Assembly (NCBI RefSeq): GCF_026914265.1
Contig: NC_069133.1
Span: forward strand, 12,675,375-12,739,374
Length of the DNA stretch: 64,000 bases
Source of the DNA: Mya arenaria
Taxonomy: Eukaryota > Mollusca > Bivalvia > Myida > Myidae
Reading direction: 5' to 3'
The position numbers and the translations under genes are program-made. Position 1 is the first letter of the stretch; every line of letters starts with the position of its first letter. The notes below the pieces were generated by a model, which was not told where the DNA came from, searched no databases, and saw only the letters and a program-made list of their open reading frames with translations. Shown piece by piece: positions 11,101-23,320 of this stretch.

Positions 11101-14100
11101 CATTACACAGTTGTTCAGTCATTCTCTGGAGTTATCATTTTAAAAGCTTCTAGAGTCATCATTTTAATAGCTTTGGACATTATAGACATTGTAGCAAGAC
11201 CCCATGTGTTAACAAATCTATTGGTATTAAATCTACAAACCTCTTGCATGGCCTCATGCATGACATCAATATTCTTCTTGGGTGCCTCTCCTGTCTCGTA
11301 AAACTTGAGCCTATCTTCCACCTGTTGGCGGAGAAACTCCCCGTACACAGAGGTAGGGATGTCTGAAATAGCAAAGAGCACTCATGTACTTCCAAAAACC
11401 ATGTTATTAATATTTCATGCAAACACTTAAGATTTATTGGTCCTCAACATCAGACCTATGACCTTGTTCGACATAAATAAAAATTCAACCAGCCATGCTT
11501 TAACCCCAGAAAATGAGCTAGCCTGAAATGCATTTTACCAGGGCATAGGTTGCTGGCTCATGCTGATTATGAGCATTGTAAATGTTCATCTCAAGAAAAA
11601 AAATGAACAGTGTTCGAATAGAAACATATATTTTGAAAAGTGAAATTTCCTTAAAGTCTAAAACATCTCCCTTTACAATCTAAGACAAAAGCTTAATATG
11701 ATATGATAGGATCTCTCACAAAGACCTCATTAAAAATTTGATCATAATGCTTTAAATAGTACAATCATATTAAAGCCAATCAAGACCATTTTTTTCAATT
11801 TCTCGCTTCAATCGAAAATTATCTATTTTTAGATATATTTCTGTTACAAGTGCATAGTAAAACTGGAGAATTTCCTATGGCAGTTGAACATTCTATGTTT
11901 CATTCCTCTCACTTTTGTCTGAGTGATTTTCTTTTCTTTTGTGAGTGTATAAATCACTAATACCGTATTATATCATGCATAGGACGCACTTTTTTACCCC
12001 CCAATTCTCGTCTTAAAAATTGCCTGCGTCCTTTCTATGCTATTAGAATTTCATCTGTTTTTTTCCAAGTCCATTTCAGGTCGAAAATATCGGACCGGGG
12101 AAGAACGCGGTAATAGTAAGTATCTGTACTGCGTCACCGAAAAGAACAACTGACGTAGGTAAAATCACGCAAGTGAACACACGCAGAAATATATTGAATG
12201 TTTACTTTAAAATGATTTATTGAGAAATAAATTGAAAAAAACAAGAGTGTTTACTTTTTTATAAAAGGGACGCTACTCACAAAATCTCGATGTGAGTCAG
12301 CACTTTAACTGGATTGAGTTATAACGGTAACGGAAATCGGGAAAGGAGGTAAATATCAATTAATCGTTGTTTATGATTTTAATGTTTCGATATTTTACAA
12401 AACATTTTGTATGTAACTGTTTTAAAAAATTGATAAAGGAATGTGCATAACGTTAAGTAGCATTATTGTCACTATCAAATCTTTTCAAATGTGCGAAGGT
12501 GTGAAAAACACCCGCTGTCTGTCATTAGAAAAACATCAATAGAACAAACTATTGTGATGGTAATACCTTATGGTTGTTTGTTCGCACTATACCCGATGTG
12601 CCTTCCGCTGGCAAGGCTAATTAACGACACTTAATTATGCCGACATGCTTTAATCCGCACAGCGACAAGCCTTATCAAAACAATCATCAGTTTTGTTGCG
12701 ATTGCAACGGTTGCAGCTGTTGACTGTCATTCAGAAGGCATGTCGAGACTATTGCAACGGTTGCAACGGTTGACTGTCAGTCGGGACTATTACGGCATTT
12801 GTATAAGTCTTATAATATGCGTAAATGTTCTCAAAATGTCAAGACATATATCATTGTTGTGTACGCTAGATTACCAAAATACGACGATAATTATCGAAAT
12901 ACACAAGACAGTTATCAAAATATGCCTCATATACAATTTTTTGTTTGTTTTTTACTTCAATATATATGTTATAAATACTTGACCAACCTCAATTTTTCGG
13001 CTCCGATTTTGACATTTTTCCGCTGCGTCCTATCTTATATATTAAGGGTTTTTACCCGTTTTCTCAACTATTTTTTTGCCTGCGTCCTATCTATGCTAGC
13101 GTCCTATACATGATATAATACGGTATGTGTTTAAATAGGTTTATAGAAGCAGATGACCTTGACTGTCTTTAACAGCATGTCTATTACTTGCTAGTTCTCA
13201 CCTGAGAAGCAATCAATGCGAGAAGCAATGGAACACTTGTTGGCCAGGTAACGGGAGATTCGTCCTTTGTTCTTAGCCCCAGCTCGACCAATGAATGTCG
13301 AGTGAAATATCAGACCATATTTCGGCGTGTTCCCTTTTGTTTTCAGAGCTCTGTTGAGTTTCAAGGTGAAAATAATGAAATGTGTGACATTAAGAATGGG
13401 CTTTAAAAATGAGAAAATCGCCTTTTAGTTACAAAGACATGCATAAAAAATTGATCGTAAAAAAATCTTGATATTCGAGTAAACAGATAGCATAGTAGCC
13501 TTTCTATAACAACATATATGTATTAAATCTTCATACTCATTTATGCAACAATATACTTCAACCACATGCATGTATTTCAAATTTGGCAAATTGAGATTTG
13601 TCAACAATAATCAAACAAGAGCCATCTTTATTGTTATGACAACTAGAATAACTTTTTACAGAAACCAGCTTTACATTCCTTTCACAGACATTTACAATTG
13701 TAAAATGTAAAAGAATTTCGGACAATTTTAAATAACTTTTTCTTATGACCTTTTCTTCTATGTCTAGTATATTTTGTGGTGTCAATATGATACAAATCTT
13801 TTCCATGCACACAGAAATTCTCCTTAAAACATAACAAAGTTATGAATACCCTACACAATAGCTTTGTCAATACTTGTGAAAACAAAAGTGCTGCAGAGTG
13901 AACAACAACAATACTCATGACATCTGTTATTTTTTTTTTGTCTTAAAACGGGCTTAACTCATCAATAATTGAAGCCACAGTTATGGGCCATGCTGTACAA
14001 TTGTATATTGTCTACGGCAAAGTATTTGCACAATATCAACACTGATGCCAAGGCTATGACAATACCTCAACTTTTTTTCATTGCAAATTAGACAAGCTAA

Positions 14101-17100
14101 TAAGGTGTTGTAATAGGAAATTGAGACATTCTACAATAATTATTCCATTCTCTCACCTAAAGAGGGCCTTCTCAGCTCCCAGGATCTGTACAGTGGAGGC
14201 CGGGTATTTGGCCAGGTTGGTTAGACTGCCAGCATGGGCAATCAAACGGGCGCCCACCTGTAAATTACGGCATAATTCCAGTCACAATGGCTCATATTAG
14301 TATGAAAACATACTACAATGGCTAGTATTAAGTGTATTTTTTTATATAATTATGTTAAACATAATGTATCCTTTGACATGAATTCTTTCTGTTTTTACAA
14401 CTTGCGACTATGATCAAGCAAACATTTGTGACAATTTTGCACCATTTTAAAACCCTAATCAAAATGCAATCCGACCAGCTCATCTATAATTAAACAACCT
14501 ACAAGTTACACTCCTTAAGGAATTCATGCTCTTTAAACCATTGCTTACCTGTTCACCAATGAGTGTTGAGAGGTTCGGGGCAACGGCAGCCATCTTGCTT
14601 TTCAGGTATTCGTGTAGGGACTTCCTGTACTCCACCAGGGAGATCACCTTTGAAGCAAATGTCTCAATGTTGATCAGGTCAATCACTGAGATGTCCATTC
14701 CTGTAAATATTTAACATTTACTTTAATATGACATACCTATTTATGTTAGGAGGAGCACTGACCTGTAGCAATCAAGTGCTATTCATGAAAATGTCAATAG
14801 GTTGGTTGAATAAAAGATTTGTAACAAACTGAACATAATATAAATCATGTTATAGTATTTTCCCCCTTTTTGCCAACCAATGCTATTTTCCCTTATCAAA
14901 CGGCCCGTCACCATTTCCTTGAAAGTGGAAAAAAGGTTTTCCTATAATACCTTGAAATTCTTGCAAATGCAAATCTACATGTTCAACTCAGCAGAAGTCA
15001 GAATGAAGAAATTCAATGGCAACACAAATATAATTTAAAACATCTTACCCATGGATGATCTTGACGCGTCATAGATGGCCTTGACCTTAGCATCATCCAT
15101 CACAATCTCCTCCAGCTCTGTCATCTTGTCCTCCGTGAACTCCTTACGGTTCTTGATCAGGCGCGCCACCTTACAGTACATGCTGTTATCATTCACGATC
15201 TTCATCAGTTCTGGGAAGTGGTAAGAGTACCACTCTCTGTAATGGTAACATTGTCATTTACAAACTTGTGAGCTACAAACACTTAAAATATGCAGCAGAA
15301 TGCTGACCAACAATTCATTGAATCGCTTGGAAAAATCTCAATTTCCTTACAGAGTTAAGATTAGGTCAGGGCTTTTTCACCTTTTTTGCTAGGGGCCGAA
15401 ATGAGGCTACTTCACAATAGGGAAAAATGGCTTTTTTCCCCAATTTCCAGATATTTTTTTCACAATTCCCAGATATTTTTCCCAAAAAGGAAGATCTTAC
15501 TTAAAAAATTTACACTAAAAATTTATTCTGTTTGATCAAATTATTCTTTTTATCTTTTAAGCTTACATAACAAGAATGCTGTATAATTTAAACATTATTC
15601 AAGGACCAATTAGTCCATATATTGTTATCAATTCTTTCCCTCGATTTAGAATCAACTCTATGAAGATTAAAACTAATCTCTCTTGTCATTGTGTCATGTT
15701 AAAAAAGCGAAGTCAAAGACATGGTTTCTCCCCCAATAAGATCTACATGTGTATCAATTGGAAGTCCATACATTTTAGACCTTTCAAGCTTACCCTGTGG
15801 AGTGTTTGTACACATTTCATATTAAAAAGGTCAAAATTGAAAAAAAAACAGCTAGAAGTAGACTCACATGTAATATATGAGCCTGTTTTTTGTAACATGA
15901 GTTCCAAGGTTCATATGGAAACCTTGACCCGTGTTTAAAAAGTGTCTTCAATCCTCATATGTGGAATTTTCCATTTTGAGACATTTACACATTTAAATTT
16001 CCCAATTTGCAGAATTTCACGCGTTTAAATTTCCCAAAATGAAAAGGCTAGGCCTCTTCACAATTTTTAGTGAAAAAGCCCTGTAGGTAGACTCCCAAGT
16101 ACCAGTAAAAAACATTAAATGACAAATTAAAGAATACGCCAGGTACTACTCCCTATCATGGCTGTTATGTGCCATAGTATAATATGGCTGTTATGTGCCA
16201 TAGTATAATATGGCTGTTATGTGCCATAGTATAATATGGCTGTTATGTGCCATAGTATAATATGGCTGTTATGTGCCATAGTATAATATGGCTGTTATGT
16301 GCCATAGTATAATATGGCTGTTATGTGTACCAAGAATCACAATGACACCTCTTAAACTGTGCGAGTAGTTTCCCCCTCAAACTTTTGCTAACTAAACATA
16401 TGTTGACTCTGACAGTTTTAGCTCAAGAGTTACGGAAGGGTGCTGGACCCTGTCTTTTCTGCGTAGCACCCTTCTACCTTCATGGAGACCAGTATTTGCA
16501 ACCTCCTGCACACTTCGTTCAAATACCTGCCTTTTTGCTTGCAGGATTATAAAAAGAGTTTTTGTTGCTTCAACCATTATCAAGGGAACAGCACATGCTT
16601 AAAGTTACAACTGCCAAAACAGAAAAAATATAACCTCATACTGACCTGATCCTCATTGCGAATGTGTTGATGTTCTTGTCCAGCTGGTCCAGCAAGCTGA
16701 TACTCTGTATGATCATGTTGTCTACACGGTTAACATTAAACTTGACCTTGGCTCTGGAGTAGCTGTGACCGAGACCGAGCTGGGCTTTACTGGCTGACAC
16801 CTCAGTGAGGCCCTTCACAAGGTTGGGAAAGTGCTGCCTGATTCCTGTTAGTTGGTATAATATGAAGGGTTTAACTTCTTATAATATTTCTTTTTGCAAA
16901 AAGTTTTTAACAAAGATACAGATTTATAAAACAATCAGAGAGCAAAAACGCGGTGATTCATTTTGCTGTGCTCCCTGTGCATTTGGATTCTTATGCTCAT
17001 CTCTTTTACTGAGGACCAACTACTTCTAAATATGTGCATAATGGTGATGCTCTGTTTTCAAGTTATATACATGTGCACAAAGTAATAATCAAGGGGATCC

Positions 17101-20100
17101 CAGAATATTGTTTGCTCAGGAGCCACAATACTGTAAAAAAGTTTAAGCCAGTTCTAACTATGCTTTATCTAGAAGCAAATAGAAATACACATCTTAAGTT
17201 TCAAGTTAACTTATTCCTCTTACATTCCTTAATGAAGTGTTTTATTGCAGATTCCAAGCTCCACTTATTCCTTAAACAATTTAAGGTAGATTTTGAGCCT
17301 AACTTATCAACAAAACAGTTTATACACATTTCAAGCTTAACTTATTCCTAAGTTTATGCATATATTGCAAGTTTGTTTATTCCTTAAAATGACTTGAATG
17401 ACAGAACAGTGCAAAGGAACTAGCTTTATTCTCTCTTTTATTCTCTCTCCTACCTCTGACAACCTCCGGCACTACTCCAGTATGCAGGCATGATACACCC
17501 AGGTCCTCACTGATAGATGAACCGATCTTAGGATCGCTAACTCCAAGAACCACCTTCTGCTTCTTAGATGACTGAGGGACATTGGTCTCAATGAACAGAC
17601 GCAAATCTTCATGTACAACACCTGGAAGAATATAAATGTGAGCTATATATGTCTAGATGTGGCTAGTAAACCTAATACTGAAAAAAGTTAATTTATTGAA
17701 CTGCATTTTGATGCTAATGTAGGGTTTCTGCTGACGACTTGCAGAAGGGTGCTGCCTTTGTCTTTTACTGGTAGCACCCTTCTGCCCTCATCGAGACCAG
17801 CATGGGCACCCTTCTGCCCTCATTGAGACCAGCATGGGCACCCTTCTGCCCTCATTGAGACCAGCATGGGCACCCTTCTGACCACATTGAGACCAGCATG
17901 GGTACCCTTCTGCCTTCTTAGAATTAAATAATTAAGAATAGATGATCAAATTTTTCTTTTGTTTTGATCAAAGCTTGTAATACTTTGCCTATTATTATAC
18001 ATACATACAAACACAAAATACAAACCCAACACTTGGCAGTTGAAACCTATGATAATTACACTTGAACACAATTCTTAACAGTTTCTGTCAATTTTATAAT
18101 GCTTAAGTCCGCAGTGATTTTTATTTAAATTTTCAAAACCACCTGTGGCTTTACAATTGGGAAAATAAGCGTGTTAATTCCCAAAGTTGGGAAAATACAA
18201 TGAACATTAAAATGGTCATTTAAAATAACCAGTAACAAATACACCTATTAAAACTGTTTTCAAATCTCTTTAATGACAGGTTACGATCATCAAAACATAT
18301 AAAAAATGATTTTTGTGCCAAATGATCCGTATTAAGCATTATCACTTTCTCAACAAACAAATTTCAGCTTTCTGGTCTTGTGATATGTTAATTAAATGCA
18401 AGATCTTAAAAAAACACAATAAACAAAGTTACACTGGAATCATACATAAGTAACAAAAAAAACACTTTTGTTGAGCCTTTTACCCTAGTATTTGCTATTA
18501 TGTGACATATTTATGATTAAACTTTTAAGTTGAATGTTACATTTTGCTATAAGGTAATGCTATCACTTATTATATGTTATTGTTTGCCGGAAAGTTGAAG
18601 TCAAAACATCGAAAATTGTAAACAAATTGATCAGTGTCATTAGACGAATTACTTGCGTTTCGGTGATGATGATCAAAAACGGTGTATTTCCCGGGCCTTA
18701 TCATGGATCGAACCGGTTCCTGCTATTGTTGCGTGTTCGCATCGTGTTTAAAATGCATTGTTTTTTTACAAAATAAAAACAAAAAGCACAATTCATATTT
18801 GTATTTTTTTTTTCATTTCAAATCATGATTTCTGAGGGGAATTGATTACCTTTTATTGGGAAAATATGACTATTTTTTGGGAAAATTGGACGATTTTCGG
18901 CGAGGGGAAACAGCCGTTATTTGGCAGTAAATTTCACACAAAAAATCACTGATCCGTCACAGCCTATTTCTTCGTAAGCAACCTATTCCTTTTCTGCAGC
19001 ACCATATCAATTCATTTTTTTAAATGACTCAAACCCTAGTTAATGCTGAAATAATTTAATAAACACAGAAAATGTTATGTTCTAGTAAAAGTTAAACAGT
19101 CTTTGACAGTCATTCAAACAATACCACAAAACAAATGTTTTAATTCAAAGCATTATCTATTACCTTCAGAAATGCTATTTATATTATCCAAGGCATTGGT
19201 GCCGCTCTTGAATGGTGAGAAAGCCACAAGTTTGACAACCGAGTTGAACTTGCTGAGATCGCGTATGGCCTCCTCAACAGCTGGCAGCATCATCCCAACC
19301 TCCTCAAACTCCTTGACCCTGAACAGGCCATAGCCTGATGCATGCTCAAACAGGATTAACATGGACTGTGCCTGGAAAACAAAGTATCTTCAGATCACAC
19401 ATACATCAATTGATAACATCTTTGGGCAATATACAAAGCAGTGCTTTTCCCACTATTTTGGAAATTGGGCTGGAGCCTTTCTGAGTGGGAAATACATGTA
19501 TGTGTCATTTAAGTTACAACAGAGAATTACAATATTGCCTGGAAATAACAAGAATGATTTGAAAATACTGTGATTCTAAAAAAGTGAAATTGTTTGTTTC
19601 ATTAAGTGTATACCAACTCTTCCTCTAACCCTTATTTGTTTATTATTTATTTCCCATTGGTAAAATAAAAAAAATACATTGGCTATGCATATTGTTCATA
19701 CAAGAATTTGCAAGTATAAGTGCAACAATCAGAATATCTTCTCTAAAAGTGTCGACTCTAAATGCCCTTGAGCCAATAAACAAACATCAGTCTTCCCGAA
19801 ATGTGCCGGTCCGCCGGACATGTCCGGCAAATTTTGTACGGGTCCGGCAGATATTCCTAAGATGACGGTCCCGATGACGACATATTTTGAGATGACTAAA
19901 TAGCGAAAAGGTATTTGAAAGCGAAATGTCTATGAAAACATTCGCTGATTATTTGCCTTTGCGGTAGTTAGTCAATCCCATACTGATAATGACGTCACAT
20001 CACAACGCCAGAAGTCGGCCATTTCGGATTTCCGATATGCTATCATGATGTTGATTCCAGGAAATAAACGAGTAATTACGATTCATCAGTAAAGGCATTT

Positions 20101-23100
20101 TATTACAACAGTTTTGATTGGTTATTGGTTTGCAACAAAGTACAATCAAAATCATCGGCACTCAATTTACTTCGTCTGCAGTCAAAATGGCGGCGGTTAG
20201 TGGAATTACCGGACGACCGAAAAAAACAGAAAGCACCTTAATGGCGGCGGTGTTTAAATTTTTTTTGTAAGACCAACTGTTTTTATTTTTACTAAACGAC
20301 ATTTCAATGTAGTGTTTATATGTTGTTGTTTTTTTGTGAACTAAATCAGGAAATCATTTACAACAGTTGACATTCATTTTTTTACTCTTTAGGCCACAAC
20401 AAATTGATCATTTGTTCATCGGATTTGCCGCACCTAAAATTCGGAAGACGAAAAAAAAAAAAAAAACCTTTTTTTTTTGCGCCCACACATACCTTTTGGC
20501 CGCGCATATTATTTTTTTTGTTTACTGCTGAATTTCCTCTATTTTCTGAACTTCTATTACATAGAATTTAAACCTGCAACGTCGACTTTGCCTTTTTTGA
20601 AGGTATTTCCAAGCTTTACATTCTTTTCCTCGTGTCAGGACAAAATCAGGTCCGGGTAACCGCAAAACAGCCTATTTGTTGACAGTCTTTATTGTCGGGA
20701 ATATTTTGCAGCACACACCGTTGTAATTTATTTCCGGTATTAATTTTCAGGTTACTTTCAGTTTTAAAATACATGTTTAAATGAAAATAAGTGTCATAGT
20801 CAATGGATTATAGCCTTCAGTAAACAACAACAGTTTCACAGCGTCGAAGGCAATAATTATTTATGTGTGTTTTAAGTAATTCATTGTTTTGTACTCAAAA
20901 TTTAGTGTTAAATAATAACTTAATTGGATTTTGAGGGCAAAACTTATTTTAAAATACACGGACACACGACTTACAATTGAACATAAATTCGTGAGTTATT
21001 TTTTTAATTCTAAAATGCATTTCTCAGTTTTCATATACTCATAATTGTTATAAACTGATAAAAATAGTAGGACTTGTAAATGTTTTAGAAATATATTTTT
21101 TTGGTCTTCAAATAATTGCACGATACTATGAGAAATATTGTCTTTAAAATATATCCACATTTAAATTGTGTTACCATCAAAACCTTTTCATTTATAACTG
21201 AGAACCTATGTTTGCAATTAAAAAGCATTTCTTGACATAATTCATGATAGTTGTATAATAAATTTGGTAAGATATGAACTGTTTAATTTTTTTTTTTAAT
21301 TTTTTGCTTTGCGCTCGCCTCTGAATTGCCGTAAGTTTAAAAAAAAAGTTGTTGTTGTTTTTTTGCTCGCTCGCTCCTACTTTTTTTGGCAAAATCCGTA
21401 GAACATATGATCAATTTGTTGTGGCCTTATTTATACTATGACATATTTGTTCGGACAGGCAAATATTTTTTCGGACAGGCAAAATCTTCCAAGGCAGAAA
21501 TTTGACAATTTCGGAAAGACTGAAACACAGGAAATTTGACCCCTGCTGTGACAGAAGAGCCACACAGAATAAACATGCCACACATTCCTTAAACAGGGCC
21601 TTTGATATGGGGAAAAAGTTCTTTTATAGTTCCTCATTTACTTGTATGCATTGTATCTTCATTTTATATTGTTCTCCAAAATACAAATGCAAAACTTCTG
21701 AAAAGTCATGTACCAAGTACAGGCCCTTCAGTACTGACACAGAATGTTGTACAATTATGTTGAAAAGACATGCCTAGTTCCACATTAGAAAGTTTTTAAG
21801 GTATTTTTGTTCAACATGTTGAAATGGTATGAACAGAAACACAATAATAACACTTTGAATTTATAAAAAAAATAGTACTTGCAAATGTTCGCGTGTGCTG
21901 GAAATACCACCTTGCAAAATCTGAAGTTTGGTCGCAATATTTTGATTCACCCCTTTGTTTTTGTTAGAAAATGTAATGTTATATAAAACAACAACAATGT
22001 TTTCTTTGTTATAACAATTCACCTTCCAAAGCCATTAGACTCTTAACATAGAAAACGTATTTAGAAAGTCTGCTGCAGTCTGCACAAAATATCTTTCAGA
22101 CGTTCCCATTGTTCACTGTCTGTATTGAAGGTTAATTTTATGTGGAGTCTTTCTTCTCCCACTTAGTAACATTTTATGGACTGATTATTTAACTTAGACT
22201 TCTACGTCGGATTGGTTTGATCATTGCCATCAGCTGTCATGGATATGTTAAATAACTGGTGTTTTTTTTGCATGTCATGATGGTGGACAGTGCCTCAAAA
22301 TTGATTTAAGCCGAATACTGCCAGCTAAAATCTGAACACGATATACCTGTCCACAATGTGTGCCAAGCATAACATGCTTGTGTCGTTTCATGTGTGATTA
22401 CAAAAAAAAGAAAGCAGGCAAATTGAAACTTATTTTTTTAGTTTTTGCAAAATCTTGCAAATACCTTAAAACTAAACTCACATTTTCCAATTTTCACAAG
22501 CATTTAGCAACTGTGCGAGTGCATAATTTGCGCCCTGATTACAGTCAATATTTCCTGTTTATTTTGTGTATTTGAAGGTACTTCATACATTTTAATAAAG
22601 CTTGCACATTTATAAACAAGGTTAGAATTAAAACATGTATTTATAATGTGACTTCATTGGATACACATGTGTTTGCTGATCAGTACTTTCTGGTAGACAA
22701 AGCAATATAACGTACTTTCCTTGTTCTAAACAAGTTTTACCAGCCCTGTAAGTAATTCAATTTGTTGATTTTGTTGATTATTTTACAAAATAACAACTTT
22801 GGTCAATTAGAATGTTTGATTTTACTTCATCAAAAGAAATAAGTTTTTGATTTTCTGACAAAGGTCTTACGTAATGATAAAAATACGACATATATTGAAA
22901 TATCTTTAATTCACGTTGCAAATGGCTTCCAACAGGCTTTAAACTCCCAAGTCCAAGTCGGTATTTATGCCTGTAAAAAATGATAATTTTTCGGCGGAAA
23001 CGAGCGGCCGTTAACTATTGACCGAATAAACTATTATTAAAGTAATAGACACAATATACAGGCTGTCCATTGATGTATTGCATTAGATTCCGCTCACTTT

Positions 23101-23320
23101 GAATATTGTAAAATTTCATATCCGAAAAAAATAGTATCCGAAAAATTATTAAAAATTGAAAACAGGAGATCTTACGGCGTTGTCAATTAATGCATACGTA
23201 TGTTATGAAGAATAAATGCAAATAATGTGATAGATACAATACTGTTCGACCGAAATCATCGATAATTATTAAATTAAAGGCGAAAATAAAAGTAAATATT
23301 TCCCCACGTGCACTTACCAT
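8135..23320 (-). CDS. NOP56: Nucleolar protein 56, box C/D snoRNP core scaffold (11 coding exons, 532 aa)
   Basis: NOP56 pairs with NOP58, fibrillarin and SNU13 in nucleolar box C/D snoRNPs that guide rRNA 2'-O-methylation. Coding exons, in transcript order: 23318-23320, 19164-19371, 17454-17621, 16646-16844, 15049-15236, 14549-14700, 14157-14257, 13202-13350, 11241-11362, 10655-10844, 8135-8253. All junctions are GT-AG, phases close, and the total is 1599 nt. Visible blocks: N-terminal [13 protein letters not shown] (residues ~5-70), [20 protein letters not shown] and [20 protein letters not shown] (NOSIC region), [13 protein letters not shown], then the Nop domain with [20 protein letters not shown] and [20 protein letters not shown] (~256-389), and a Lys-rich tail (~440-532). 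The tail makes it shorter than the ~594-aa human protein. The first coding exon holds only ATG. Family identity is very secure; no snoRNA was found in its introns. Confidence 0.97.
8621..9314. mobile_element. 694-bp pogo/Tigger-like element in NOP56 intron 10
   Basis: The left end CAGTTGAACACTATTAATCT and right end (inverted) CATTTCAACACCGCTACTCC are flanked by TA on both sides (8619-8620, 9315-9316). Further inside, ATCTGAAAT is inverted at the two ends. The 'GAACACT...AATCTGAAAT' style of terminus is typical of pogo/Tigger elements of the Tc1/mariner superfamily. There is no transposase frame, so it is a deletion derivative or decayed copy. Confidence 0.75.
9443..10341. mobile_element. 899-bp CAGGG-type TIR element with 5-bp TSD
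   Basis: The perfect 14-bp TIR CAGGGTTCGAATTT and its inverse end at 10341. TTATA is duplicated at 9438-9442 and 10342-10346. Sub-terminal CTCGCAAAAT/ATTTTGCGAG motifs recur near both ends. A 70-codon minus-strand frame (9946-10158) has no recognised family. The CAGGG ends suggest hAT; the 5-bp duplication departs from the classical 8 bp. Confidence 0.85.
10385..10526 (-). repeat. tRNA-derived SINE copy, minus orientation
   Basis: Read on the minus strand, 10526-10472 gives a tRNA-like block with a box A-like GTGGTCTAGGGATATAGG and a box B-like GGGTTTGATCCC about 35 nt downstream. The following part (10385-10470) contains the inverse of AATCACTCTCAAG, which also appears near 54432, so the family is dispersed. 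It lies in NOP56 intron 10. It is too altered to be a functional tRNA. Confidence 0.65.
11963..13123. mobile_element. 1.16-kb TA-flanked TIR element in NOP56 intron 8
   Basis: The left end CCGTATTATATCATG then ATAGGACGC is repeated in inverse at 13123, with one mismatch in about 25 bp. Flanks are TA (11961-11962, 13124-13125). Internal GCGTCC motifs recur near both ends. The 'CCGTATT...GGACGCAC' terminus resembles widespread pogo/Tigger-type elements (inference). Two ~100-codon overlapping plus-strand frames near 12740-13113 match nothing I know. Confidence 0.8.
15367..16083. mobile_element. 717-bp CAGGGC element with 5-bp TSD in NOP56 intron 4
   Basis: Perfect 14-bp TIR CAGGGCTTTTTCAC at both ends, flanked by the direct repeat TAGGT (15362-15366 and 16084-16088). 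The interior is rich in CCCAATTTCCAGATATTTTT-like A/T tracts and has a 120-codon plus frame with no family resemblance. It is hAT-like by termini, with a 5-bp rather than 8-bp duplication. Confidence 0.85.
16158..16327. repeat. 26-bp tandem repeat, ~7 nearly identical copies
   Basis: The unit ATGGCTGTTATGTGCC followed by ATAGTATAAT repeats at 16158, 16184, 16210, 16236, 16262, 16288 and 16314 with almost no divergence, implying recent expansion. It lies in NOP56 intron 4. Confidence 0.95.
16415..16500 (+). repeat. Hairpin-headed minisatellite family, single-unit copy
   Basis: Contains the conserved head GTTACGGAAGGGTGCTG, TGTCTTTTCTG and TAGCACCCTTCT, where AAGGGTGCT and AGCACCCTT form a stem, followed by one CATGGAGACCAG unit. 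The same head starts the arrays at 17723 and (inverted) 45410. Confidence 0.75.
17723..17912 (+). repeat. Hairpin-headed minisatellite family, ~4 units of 32 bp
   Basis: The head GCAGAAGGGTGCTG, TTGTCTTTTACTGG and TAGCACCCTTCTGCC is followed by 32-bp units (CACCCTTCTGCCCTCATTGA then GACCAGCATGGG). It lies in NOP56 intron 2 and has the same orientation as the copy at 16415. Confidence 0.85.
18112..18951. mobile_element. 840-bp CAGTGATTTTT TIR element in NOP56 intron 2
   Basis: An 11-bp TIR CAGTGATTTTT lies at 18112 and inverted at 18951. Flanks GTCCG (18107-18111) and ATCCG (18952-18956) match at 4 of 5 bases, consistent with an aged 5-bp duplication. Internal TTGGGAAAAT motifs recur near both ends. 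No transposase frame. Confidence 0.65.
19798..21522. mobile_element. Outer hAT-like element carrying a nested insertion, NOP56 intron 1
   Basis: The left end CAGTCTTCCCGAAAT and the inverse of the right end CAGTCTTTCCGAAAT match at 14 of 15 bases. The sequence just inside has repeated TCCGGC/CGGACAGGC motifs at both ends. Flanks AAACAT and AAACAC give only a weak duplication. Removing the nested element at 20392-21426 leaves about 690 bp. No transposase is seen. Confidence 0.55.
20392..21426. mobile_element. 1035-bp PIF/Harbinger-like element, nested
   Basis: TIRs begin GGCCACAACAAATTGATCAT at both ends; similarity continues with TGTTC, CGGATTTTGCC for about 40 bp. The flanking 3-bp duplication is TTA (20389-20391, 21427-21429), as expected for PIF/Harbinger. 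It sits inside the element at 19798-21522. It holds poly-A/T tracts and no transposase or Myb-like frame, so it is non-autonomous. Confidence 0.8.

Noticed and set aside
13945..13975. Box C-like TTGATGA in NOP56 intron 7 as a snoRNA
   Set aside because: No D box CTGA at suitable distance and no terminal stem.
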